A DNA stretch of 64,000 nucleotides from Xaviernesmea rhizosphaerae (GTDB lineage Bacteria; Pseudomonadota; Alphaproteobacteria; Rhizobiales; Rhizobiaceae): positions 80,903-144,902 of the forward strand of contig NZ_MKIO01000048.1 of the NCBI RefSeq assembly GCF_001938945.1. Direction: 5' to 3'. Shown one piece after another: positions 8,576 through 15,801 of the stretch. Numbering within the stretch: the first letter of the stretch is position 1; every line of letters begins with the position of its first letter. Made by a program: the position numbers and the translations under genes. The notes under the pieces are model-generated. The model was not told where the DNA came from. It did not search any database and saw nothing but the letters and a program-made list of their open reading frames with translations.

Positions 8576-8839
8576 ATGTCGAGCACCGTTCGCATCACCT
8601 CGAAAAACCAGATCACCCTGCCGTCAGAGGTGCGGCGTGCGCTGGGCATCGCCGCTGGCGGACGCGTTCAGTTGATCGTGGAGGAGGGCGGAAAGGTCTC
8701 CATCGTCGCGAAGAAGACAGGATTGCGTCATCTCAAGGGCTTGTTTGCCAAGGTCGGCGCACCTGTCGACGTCGATCAGGCCATTGCCGAGACCGTCGAG
8801 CGTCGCGCCGCCGGCGACAGGCAGGAGGAGGATCCATGA
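8576..8839 (+). CDS. AbrB/MazE-fold antitoxin (VapB-like)
   Basis: An 87-residue swapped-hairpin DNA-binding protein. The N-terminal SSTVRITSKNQITLPSEVRR segment, followed by ALGIAAGGRVQLIVEEGGKV, is a typical AbrB/SpoVT domain. The C-terminal half (DVDQAIAETVERRAAG) would be the toxin-binding tail. It overlaps the PIN toxin gene by 4 nt (ATGA), the standard antitoxin-toxin arrangement. It should neutralise the toxin and repress its own promoter. The pair lies between ureB and ureC, which is unusual. Confidence 0.85.
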   Translation: MSSTVRITSKNQITLPSEVRRALGIAAGGRVQLIVEEGGKVSIVAKKTGLRHLKGLFAKVGAPVDVDQAIAETVERRAAGDRQEEDP

Positions 8840-9243
8840 TCGGGCTCGATACCAACCTGCTGGTCCGCTACATCCTGGATGATGATCCCCATTGGTCGCC
8901 CATCGTCACGCGCTTCCTTGACGACAATCTCTCGCCCGAGCGTCCCGGCTATATCAATCCGGTCACGCTGGCCGAGCTCGTCTGGGTCTTGCGGCGCCAG
9001 CCCGGCTATGATCGCGCGCGGCTCGCTGACGTGATCGATGGCCTCCTTGTCTCCGATAGCCTGATCCTTGGTGAAGCGGATGCCGTAGCCCGCGCGCTCT
9101 CCGGCTTCCGGGCTGGCACCGCAGGCTTTGCCGATCACCTCATTGCCGAACTGAACCAGGCCGCCGGTGCCGTGCGCACGGTTACGCTCGATCGCGCAGC
9201 CGCCAAGAACCCTCCCTTCGTTCCTCTGTCCCAGGAAGCTTGA
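8836..9243 (+). CDS. PIN-domain ribonuclease toxin (VapC-like)
   Basis: A 135-residue PIN-domain nuclease expected to cleave RNA when free of its antitoxin. Conserved acidic residues are visible: Asp in GLDTNLLVRY (residue 5), Glu in LAELVWVLRR (about residue 43), and Asp in GFADHLIAEL and VTLDRAA. GGAGGAG just upstream and overlap with the antitoxin stop fix the ATG at 8836. ureC starts 2 nt after its stop, so any transcript reaching ureC from upstream also makes the toxin. Confidence 0.85.
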   Translation: MIGLDTNLLVRYILDDDPHWSPIVTRFLDDNLSPERPGYINPVTLAELVWVLRRQPGYDRARLADVIDGLLVSDSLILGEADAVARALSGFRAGTAGFADHLIAELNQAAGAVRTVTLDRAAAKNPPFVPLSQEA

Positions 9244-9245
9244 CG

Positions 9246-10958
9246 ATGCCCTACAAAATGTCCCGCGCGGCCTATGCCGGCATGTTTGGCCCGACCACCG
9301 GCGACAGGGTGCGCCTGGCCGATACCGAACTGTTCATCGAGGTGGAGAAGGACTTCACCACCTATGGCGACGAGGTGAAGTTTGGCGGCGGCAAGGTCAT
9401 TCGCGATGGCATGGGCCAGAGCCAGGTGACGCGGGCCGAGGGTGCGGTGGATACGGTGATCACCAATGCGCTGATCGTCGATCACTGGGGCATCGTCAAG
9501 GCCGATGTCGGCTTGAAGGACGGGCTGATCGTCGCCATCGGCAAGGCCGGCAATCCCGATACCCAGCCCAATGTCGATATCATCGTCGGCCCCGGCACGG
9601 AGGCGATCGCGGGCGAAGGCAAGATCCTGACCGCCGGCGGCATGGACAGCCATATCCACTTCATCTGCCCGCAGCAGATCGAGGAAGCGCTGATGTCAGG
9701 GCTGACCTGCATGCTCGGCGGCGGCACCGGGCCGGCCCACGGCACGCTGGCCACCACCTGCACGCCTGGCCCCTGGCACATCGCCCGGATGATCGAGGCG
9801 GCCGACGCCTTCCCGATGAACCTCGCCTTTGCCGGCAAGGGCAATGCCTCGCTGCCCGGCGCGCTCACCGAAATGGTGCTGGGCGGCGCTACCTCGCTGA
9901 AGCTGCACGAGGATTGGGGCACGACGCCGGCGGCCATCGATTGCTGCCTGTCGGTTGCCGATGAATATGACGTGCAGGTGATGATCCACACAGACACGCT
10001 GAACGAAAGCGGCTTCGTCGAGGATTCCATCGCCGCGCTGAAGGGCCGCACGATCCATGCCTTCCACACGGAAGGTGCGGGCGGCGGCCACGCGCCCGAT
10101 ATCATCAAGATCTGCGGCCAGCCGAACGTCATCCCGTCCTCGACCAATCCGACGCGGCCCTACACCGTCAACACGCTGGCCGAGCATCTGGACATGCTGA
10201 TGGTCTGCCACCATCTGTCGCCCTCGATCCCCGAGGATATCGCCTTTGCCGAAAGCCGCATCCGCAAGGAGACCATCGCGGCCGAGGATATTCTCCACGA
10301 TATCGGCGCCTTCTCGATCATCTCCTCCGACAGCCAGGCCATGGGCCGCGTCGGCGAGGTGGCGATCCGCACCTGGCAGACGGCGGATAAGATGAAGCGC
10401 CAGCGCGGCCGGCTGAAGGAAGAGACGGGCGACAATGACAATCTGCGCGTCAAGCGCTATATCGCCAAATATACGATCAACCCGGCCATCGCCCATGGTC
10501 TGTCCCACGCGATCGGCTCAATCGAAATCGGCAAGCGCGCCGATCTCGTGCTGTGGAGCCCGGCCTTCTTCGGCGTGAAGCCGGATATGGTGCTGCTCGG
10601 CGGCATGATCGCGGCCGCGCCGATGGGCGACCCCAACGCCTCGATCCCGACGCCGCAGCCGGTGCATTACCGGCCGATGTTCGGCTCCTTCGGCAAGGCG
10701 CGCACCAATTCCTCCGTGACCTTCGTCAGCCAAGCCGCGCTCGATGCCGGGCTTGCGGCGCGCCTCGGCGTGTCGAAGAAGCTGATGGCGGTCAAGAACA
10801 CCCGCGGCGGCATCGGCAAGGCCTCGATGATCCACAACAGCCTGACACCGGTGATAGAGGTCGATCCCGAGACCTATGAGGTGCGGGCCAATGGCGAGCT
10901 TCTGACCTGTGAGCCGGCGACGGTTTTGCCGATGGCGCAGCGCTATTTCCTGTTCTGA
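9246..10958 (+). CDS. ureC: Urease alpha (catalytic) subunit
   Basis: Catalytic urease subunit, 570 residues, full length. All active-site residues can be placed: nickel ligands His136 and His138 (SHIHF), carbamylated Lys219 (SLKLHEDWG), His248, His274, Asp362 (SSDSQ), and the mobile-flap Cys321 (MVCHHLS). These sit two positions later than in the Klebsiella enzyme. AGGAAG upstream supports the ATG at 9246. It lies 2 nt after the PIN toxin gene and is separated from ureAB by about 1.3 kb of LprI-like and toxin-antitoxin genes. Confidence 0.98.
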   Translation: MPYKMSRAAYAGMFGPTTGDRVRLADTELFIEVEKDFTTYGDEVKFGGGKVIRDGMGQSQVTRAEGAVDTVITNALIVDHWGIVKADVGLKDGLIVAIGKAGNPDTQPNVDIIVGPGTEAIAGEGKILTAGGMDSHIHFICPQQIEEALMSGLTCMLGGGTGPAHGTLATTCTPGPWHIARMIEAADAFPMNLAFAGKGNASLPGALTEMVLGGATSLKLHEDWGTTPAAIDCCLSVADEYDVQVMIHTDTLNESGFVEDSIAALKGRTIHAFHTEGAGGGHAPDIIKICGQPNVIPSSTNPTRPYTVNTLAEHLDMLMVCHHLSPSIPEDIAFAESRIRKETIAAEDILHDIGAFSIISSDSQAMGRVGEVAIRTWQTADKMKRQRGRLKEETGDNDNLRVKRYIAKYTINPAIAHGLSHAIGSIEIGKRADLVLWSPAFFGVKPDMVLLGGMIAAAPMGDPNASIPTPQPVHYRPMFGSFGKARTNSSVTFVSQAALDAGLAARLGVSKKLMAVKNTRGGIGKASMIHNSLTPVIEVDPETYEVRANGELLTCEPATVLPMAQRYFLF

Positions 10959-11001
10959 TCGAACCGGGCACCGAACCTTGCGCCCTGGCTGGAGAGTGGC
11001 C

Positions 11002-11673
11002 ATGCATTCGTTGAAACGGATGCTGCTGGGGCTATTGATCATCGCGGCGATTGCGGCAGCGGGAACCTTGATCCCGAGGCCGCTTTTTTCCCGATCATCC
11101 TTGGCCGCTGATGGCGCGGCGCGACAGGTTCTCGTCCTCTCCAACCCGATCCACACCGATCTCGCTTTTCCCGTTGATGATGAAACGCTGGCCCGATTTC
11201 CGTTTCTGGAGGCGTCTGGACTACCGGTTCGACACCCGCTGGCCCGCTGGGTGATTTTCGGATGGGGTGGCCGGTCGTTTTACCTGGAAACGCCAAGCTG
11301 GGCCGAGCTGAAAGCGCTTCCGGTCCTTCGTTCGCTGACCGTCGATCAATCCGTCATGCATGTCGAAGTCCTCGGAGAGATCGATCTGAACAATCCGGCG
11401 GTCTACAGCCTGTCAGTCGGCGAGGATGATTTCGCACACATGGCCGGGACGATCGCGGAGTCTTTCCGCATGGCCGGCGGCAAGCCGGAGGTCATTTTCG
11501 GAAGATCCTATGGCCGCTCGGATCTCTTCTTCGAGGCGAATGGCCGATTCAACGCGCTTCTCGGCTGCAATACCTGGACCGCGCGGGTGTTGCGGGATGG
11601 AGGGTTGAGAACGGGCTTCTGGAACCCCTTGCCGGCTTCGCTGACGCTTTCGCTGTCCTTGTTCAACAAGTGA
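11002..11673 (+). CDS. DUF2459 family membrane-anchored protein
   Basis: A 223-residue protein with one N-terminal membrane segment (about residues 6-24), then a periplasmic domain resembling DUF2459/TIGR02117. Supporting segments are LVLSNPIHTDLAFPV, WVIFGWGGRSFY and LLGCNTWTARVLRDGG. The family has no established function. The conserved Cys and His hint at a papain-like fold, which is speculation. GGAGAG at 10991 precedes the ATG at 11002. It follows ureC by 43 nt and is probably in the same transcript. Confidence 0.75.
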   Translation: MHSLKRMLLGLLIIAAIAAAGTLIPRPLFSRSSLAADGAARQVLVLSNPIHTDLAFPVDDETLARFPFLEASGLPVRHPLARWVIFGWGGRSFYLETPSWAELKALPVLRSLTVDQSVMHVEVLGEIDLNNPAVYSLSVGEDDFAHMAGTIAESFRMAGGKPEVIFGRSYGRSDLFFEANGRFNALLGCNTWTARVLRDGGLRTGFWNPLPASLTLSLSLFNK

Positions 11674-11734
11674 TGGCAGCCCCGGCAAGGAGGGCGAGAG
11701 CGGGCTCAGCTGCCAGGTTGGCTTTTGAGGAATC

Positions 11735-11774
11735 CGGCCGGAAGCTGGAACCGGTTGTCGGAAAAATCCAGTGC
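11735..11774. repeat. Decayed RIME-like fragment, copy 2
   Basis: The stretch around GGAAGCTGGAACCGG followed by TCGGAAAAATCC matches the first hairpin region of the repeat at 1724-1825, but the second hairpin is missing. It lies in the 248-bp gap before the peroxiredoxin gene. Short degraded copy. Confidence 0.45.
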
Positions 11775-11921
11775 CCCAGCCATGCGCCAGCCGAATAGCT
11801 CCTATGCGCTGGTGTTGAAATCGGCCTTTTCTGCTGCGCTGCATCCAAAAAATGATTATCTGGAACAAGTATTGCTTCCCCGGCCCCGGCGGGGCGCGTT
11901 CATTTTGGAAGGAGACGATCC

Positions 11922-12464
11922 ATGCTCATTAACCGCAAAGTGCCCGACGTTACTTTCCGCACGCGGGTTCGCGATGAATCGATCGGCGGTCCCAATCCCT
12001 ATCGCTGGCAGGATGTCACGTCTGCGGATTATTTCGCCGGCAAGCGCGTCGTGCTGTTCTCGCTGCCGGGCGCCTTCACGCCCACCTGCTCGACCTATCA
12101 GCTGCCGGATTACGAGAAGCTGGCGCCGGAGTTCCGCGCGCTCGGCATCGATGCGATCTATTGCCTGTCCGTGAACGACGCCTTCGTCATGAATGCCTGG
12201 GCCAAGAGCCAGAACCTCGAAAACGTTCAGGTCATTCCGGACGGGTCGGGCGAGTTCACCCGCAAGATGGGCATGCTGGTGGCCAAGGACAATCTCGGTT
12301 TCGGCATGCGCTCCTGGCGCTATGCGGCCATCGTCAATGATGGCGTGGTCGAACAGTGGTTCGAGGAAGAAGGCTATAGCGACAATTGCGACAGCGATCC
12401 CTATGGGCTGTCCTCGCCGCAGAACGTGCTGGCCGCGCTGCAGGAGCGTAAGCTCGCGGCTTAA
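11922..12464 (+). CDS. Prx5-type peroxiredoxin
   Basis: Thiol peroxidase of the AhpC/TSA superfamily, 180 residues, expected to reduce hydrogen peroxide and organic peroxides in the cytoplasm. The catalytic motif is PGAFTPTCS (peroxidatic Cys about residue 56) after the strand RVVLFSL. Further Cys occur in IYCLSVND and SDNCDSD. MRSWRYAAIVNDGVVEQWF is typical of the Prx5/hybrid group. GGAAGGAGA about 9 nt upstream is a strong ribosome-binding site. A terminator follows at once, so the gene ends a transcript within the urease region. Confidence 0.9.
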   Translation: MLINRKVPDVTFRTRVRDESIGGPNPYRWQDVTSADYFAGKRVVLFSLPGAFTPTCSTYQLPDYEKLAPEFRALGIDAIYCLSVNDAFVMNAWAKSQNLENVQVIPDGSGEFTRKMGMLVAKDNLGFGMRSWRYAAIVNDGVVEQWFEEEGYSDNCDSDPYGLSSPQNVLAALQERKLAA

Positions 12465-12502
12465 GCGGACCTGCGGCTTCGCCCACCATCCAATCATCGT
12501 CG

Positions 12503-12530
12503 AAGCCGCCTTTCGGGGCGGCTTTTTTTT
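12503..12530 (+). terminator. Terminator after the peroxiredoxin gene
   Basis: AAGCCGCC/GGCGGCTT stem (12503-12510 and 12517-12524) followed by a run of T residues to 12530. It splits the urease region: ureE, ureF and ureG must be expressed from a promoter further right. Confidence 0.9.
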
Positions 12531-12532
12531 GA

Positions 12533-12632
12533 AGCATCTGACCGAAAGGTGAGACGCCGTTTTCGGAAAAATCCGGCGCAAAAGCAAAGTCCTGGAGCAT
12601 CGGACTTCATAGGGTTCTCCGTCCGATGCTCT
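12533..12632. repeat. RIME-like two-hairpin repeat, copy 3
   Basis: Same layout as copy 1: a first arm beginning GAAGCATCTGACCG, a linker AAAAGCAAAG, then the second hairpin GAGCATCGGAC/GTCCGATGCTC (12595-12631). It fills the gap between the peroxiredoxin terminator and ureE. Between 12633 and 12844 I see no further gene. Confidence 0.7.
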
Positions 12633-12844
12633 CGTCGCGCGCCCCGTTCGGCGGCAAAATGGGGATGGCGGCGCTTGGTGCTTTCGCGGGGCCGCCGGCC
12701 GGGCTAGATTGGTCGCTCATCAAGCATGTCGTCGGCCGGCCCTCATGCGGTCGCCGCCGGCGGCATGCCCGGACAAACAGTCCGGCGCGCTGGCATGACC
12801 GGAAACGGCATGCCGACAGCCGGACATTGCAGATGGCTTGCCTC

Positions 12845-13321
12845 ATGCCCTATCGTTCCACCGAAGTTCTTTCGCCCGGTCCCGCCGATCTCGCGCCGAT
12901 CGCCATCCTGACGCTCGCCCATGATCAGCGCCATGTCCGGCGCAAGCTCATTCATCTGCCGGATGACGATGTGGTCATGCTGGACCTGCGCCAGGCGGTC
13001 ATGCTTTCCGATGGCGATCTGCTGGTCCTGGAAGGGGGCGGCCATATCCGCATCGAGGCGGCGGAAGAGCCGCTTTACGAGGTGCGCGGCCACGATGCCC
13101 GCCATCTGACCGAACTGGCCTGGCATCTCGGCAACCGGCATCTGCCGGCGGCAATCGAGGCGGACCGCATCCTGATCCTGCGCGATCCCGTGATGCTGCC
13201 GATGCTCGAGGGCCTCTCGGCCTCGGTCCGCGAGGTGGTGGAGCCTTTCCAGCCGGCCCGCGGCGCCTATCACCATGGCGGTCACGATCATGGGCATGGC
13301 GCGGGCCATTCCCATGGATGA
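12845..13321 (+). CDS. ureE: Urease accessory protein UreE, nickel metallochaperone
   Basis: Nickel-binding dimer that hands nickel to UreG. The 158-residue protein has the UreE N-domain (LTLAHDQRHVRRKLIHLPDDD) and the metal-binding C-domain with ELAWHLGNRHLPA and ILILRDPVM. It ends in a His-rich tail (HHGGHDHGHGAGHSHG) that should bind nickel. Neither the ATG at 12845 nor the in-frame ATG at 12833 has a strong ribosome-binding site, so the start is uncertain by four residues. Its 3' end overlaps ureF by 8 nt. Confidence 0.92.
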   Translation: MPYRSTEVLSPGPADLAPIAILTLAHDQRHVRRKLIHLPDDDVVMLDLRQAVMLSDGDLLVLEGGGHIRIEAAEEPLYEVRGHDARHLTELAWHLGNRHLPAAIEADRILILRDPVMLPMLEGLSASVREVVEPFQPARGAYHHGGHDHGHGAGHSHG

Positions 13322-14000
13322 AGGTGCCCGGCCTTCGGCTGGCGCGACCACCGCGCTTCTGCGGCTGATGACGTGGATGTCGCCGGCCTTTCCGGTCGGC
13401 GCCTTTTCCTATTCCGGCGGCCTGGAACAGGCGATCGCCAACGGCGCACCCGGCACCGCCGAAGCGCTTTGCGACTGGCTGTCGGCCTCGCTGACCCGGG
13501 GAAGCCTGTGGAACGACGCGGTGCTTCTCGCCGAGGCGCATCGCAGCGTCGGCGATCCCGCGGCACTGGCAGAGGTTGCGGAACTGGCCGAGGCACTGGC
13601 CGGCGGGCGGGAGCGCCATCAGGAAACCTTGCTTCAGGGCAGCGCCTTCCTCACTGCCGCGCAGGCCTGGCCTGAGGTCTCCCTGCCTGCCTTGCCGGCG
13701 GAAACGGCCTATCCCGTGGCGGTCGGCGCGGTTTCGGGCGCGCATGGCGTGGAGCGGGTCGCCGCGATCGCCGCCTATCTCCAGGGCAGTCTGGCGAACC
13801 AGACCTCGGTGGCGATCCGTTGCGGCCTGATCGGCCAGGTCCAGGCGGTGGCGCTGCTCGCGCGTCTGGAACACCAGGTGGAAGAGATCGCCGATCGGGC
13901 TGCGAAGTCCTCACTGGAGACGCTGGGCACGGCGACCCTTGCCGCGGACATTGCCGTGATGGCGCACGAAACCCTGCCGTCGCGGCTTTTCCGTTCGTAA
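13314..14000 (+). CDS. ureF: Urease accessory protein UreF
   Basis: Component of the UreDFG activation complex, thought to control the GTPase step of UreG. 228 residues. The conserved N-terminal LMTWMSPAFPVGAFSYSGGLEQAI and the later AVGAVSGAHGVER segment identify UreF. The start at 13314 keeps an 8-nt overlap with ureE. Earlier in-frame ATG codons would extend further into ureE without support. About 290 bp separate it from ureG. Confidence 0.93.
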   Translation: MDEGARPSAGATTALLRLMTWMSPAFPVGAFSYSGGLEQAIANGAPGTAEALCDWLSASLTRGSLWNDAVLLAEAHRSVGDPAALAEVAELAEALAGGRERHQETLLQGSAFLTAAQAWPEVSLPALPAETAYPVAVGAVSGAHGVERVAAIAAYLQGSLANQTSVAIRCGLIGQVQAVALLARLEHQVEEIADRAAKSSLETLGTATLAADIAVMAHETLPSRLFRS

Positions 14001-14286
14001 GGGTAGAAATTCCGATCGCTTCAGGGCGTGCAGAGGACACTGGTCCGGTGATGACGTCCCGCTGGGCGGCGCACATCAAGGCGGTTGGCAAGACAAGAAC
14101 TCGCGTGCTGATTGTGAGTGTCGGCGACGTCTGAAGAGCAAGGCACGGGCCGGTCAGGCGGCAGCGGGTCGGTTTCCATGGGAGCGGAATTTACGCGGCC
14201 GGGTGGGATTTGAAACAGAACGGAGCCTCGCCGGCGGGACCCATCCGGCGGCGCCGGTGCTCCGGCAAGATGAGAGGAACGGCTTC

Positions 14287-14898
14287 ATGACATCCCAGAA
14301 CGGCCCGCTGCGCGTGGGCATTGGCGGCCCGGTGGGGTCCGGCAAGACGGCGCTGACCGACAAGCTCTGCAAGGCCATGCGCGACCATTATTCCGTGGCG
14401 GTGGTCACCAACGACATCTACACCCAGGAGGACGCCGAGGCGCTGGTGCGGATGCAGGCGCTCACCTCCGACCGCATCGTCGGTGTGGAGACGGGCGGCT
14501 GCCCGCACACCGCCATCCGCGAGGATGCGACCATCAACCTGCAGGCGATCGCCGATCTCAACCGCCGCATTCCCGATCTCGATGTCGTCTTCATCGAGTC
14601 CGGCGGCGACAATCTGGCGGCCACCTTCTCGCCCGACCTCGCCGATCTGACGATTTATGTGATCTCGGTCTGCCAGGGCGAGGAAATCCCGCGCAAGGGC
14701 GGCCCCGGGATCACCAAGTCCGACCTGCTCGTCATCAACAAGCGCGACCTTGCCCCCTATGTCGGCGCCGATCTCGATGTGATGGAACGGGACGCCACGC
14801 GGATGCGCGACAGCAAGCCCTTCGTGTTTTCCGACATGAAGCGGGGCGAAGGCGTCGAGCGGATCGTCGAATTCCTGCGCGTGCAGGGCGGGCTGTGA
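14287..14898 (+). CDS. ureG: Urease accessory protein UreG, GTPase
   Basis: SIMIBI-class GTPase that drives nickel insertion into urease, 203 residues. Motifs: P-loop GIGGPVGSGKTA (about residues 11-22), VTNDIYTQEDA, the metal-binding CPH of ETGGCPHTAIREDA, VFIESGGDNLA, and the base-recognition NKRD. GAGAGGAA upstream supports the ATG at 14287. The 286-bp gap before it (14001-14286) shows no gene or clear signal. Its stop overlaps the next gene's GTG. Confidence 0.96.
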   Translation: MTSQNGPLRVGIGGPVGSGKTALTDKLCKAMRDHYSVAVVTNDIYTQEDAEALVRMQALTSDRIVGVETGGCPHTAIREDATINLQAIADLNRRIPDLDVVFIESGGDNLAATFSPDLADLTIYVISVCQGEEIPRKGGPGITKSDLLVINKRDLAPYVGADLDVMERDATRMRDSKPFVFSDMKRGEGVERIVEFLRVQGGL

Positions 14899-15725
14899 CG
14901 GGCATGGGCGGGGTCGCGCAATCCTTCGGACCTTTTTCGGTCACGCGGTTGATCGACGGCGTGTTCGAGGCGCCGGTCGCGGATCTGCGCCATCTTGGCG
15001 GGAGCGGGCCGCTTGCGGCCTTCACCGCCGGGGTGGCCGGATCGACGTTGCCGATGGACGTGAATTGCTTCCTGCTGCGCAGTGCCGAGGGGTTGACGCT
15101 GGTTGATGCCGGCTGCGGGAGCGCCTGGGGCGCGCGCTATGGCCATGCCCGCGCGGCCATGAAGGAGGCCGGCATTGATCCCGGCGACATTGACCGCGTT
15201 CTGATCACCCATCTTCATGGGGACCACGCGCTGGGCCTGATCGAGGGCGAATCGGCCTATTTTCCCCGCGCCGAGATCATCATTCCCGCCCGCGACTTTG
15301 CCTTCTTCACCGATGAGGCGCAGCGTGCGGCCGTTCCGGCAGCCCGGCGCGGCGGCTTCGACGTGGCGGCCCGGGTGCGCCGCGCCTATGGCGACCGCAT
15401 CCGGCTTGTCGGCGAAGGAGCGGTGACCGAGGGGATCGTGCTGCTCCCATTGCCCGGACACACGCCGGGACAGGCCGGCTATCGGCTCGGGTCTGGGGAG
15501 AACGCGCTGGTCATCATCGGCGATGCGCTGCATCTCGCGGAGGCTCAGGCCGCAGATCCCGATCTCGGCTTTATTTATGACGTCGATCCCGTGATCGCAG
15601 GCGACACACGGCGCAGGCTTCTGGGCGAGGCCGCGGAACAGGGTTGGGCCCTTGCCGGTGGTCATCTGCCCGGCATTCTGCGAGCCCGCGCGACCGAAGG
15701 ACGCTTTGTGCTGACGGCGGTTTGA
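14895..15725 (+). CDS. Metallo-beta-lactamase fold hydrolase
   Basis: A 276-residue hydrolase of the MBL superfamily, substrate unknown. The metal-binding motif THLHGDH (about residue 112), Asp in DAGCGSAWG, the LPGHTPGQAGYRL His, GDALH and the final AGGHLPG are all present, so the active site looks intact. The arrangement resembles lactonase/MBL-fold enzymes in this family. The GTG at 14895 overlaps the ureG stop; an ATG at 14904 is the alternative. It is probably co-transcribed with ureEFG but has no known role in urease. Confidence 0.85.
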   Translation: MTGMGGVAQSFGPFSVTRLIDGVFEAPVADLRHLGGSGPLAAFTAGVAGSTLPMDVNCFLLRSAEGLTLVDAGCGSAWGARYGHARAAMKEAGIDPGDIDRVLITHLHGDHALGLIEGESAYFPRAEIIIPARDFAFFTDEAQRAAVPAARRGGFDVAARVRRAYGDRIRLVGEGAVTEGIVLLPLPGHTPGQAGYRLGSGENALVIIGDALHLAEAQAADPDLGFIYDVDPVIAGDTRRRLLGEAAEQGWALAGGHLPGILRARATEGRFVLTAV

Positions 15726-15752
15726 CCAAAACCTGACCCGCTCAACCCAATC

Positions 15753-15798
15753 AACCCTTGTGCCGGCGCGTGGAGGACGCGCCGGCACAAGGGTTTTT
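15753..15798. terminator. Long terminator between convergent genes
   Basis: An 18-bp perfect stem (15753-15770 with 15778-15795) and a 7-nt loop, followed on the plus strand by TTTTT. It lies between the convergent MBL gene and RND pump gene. It has a T-run only in the plus direction but could also block minus-strand reading. Confidence 0.85.
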
Positions 15799-15801
15799 AC
15801 C

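Noticed and set aside
14051..14134. Short plus-strand frame of 27 codons between ureF and ureG
   Set aside because: Too short, no ribosome-binding site and no similarity that I recognise.
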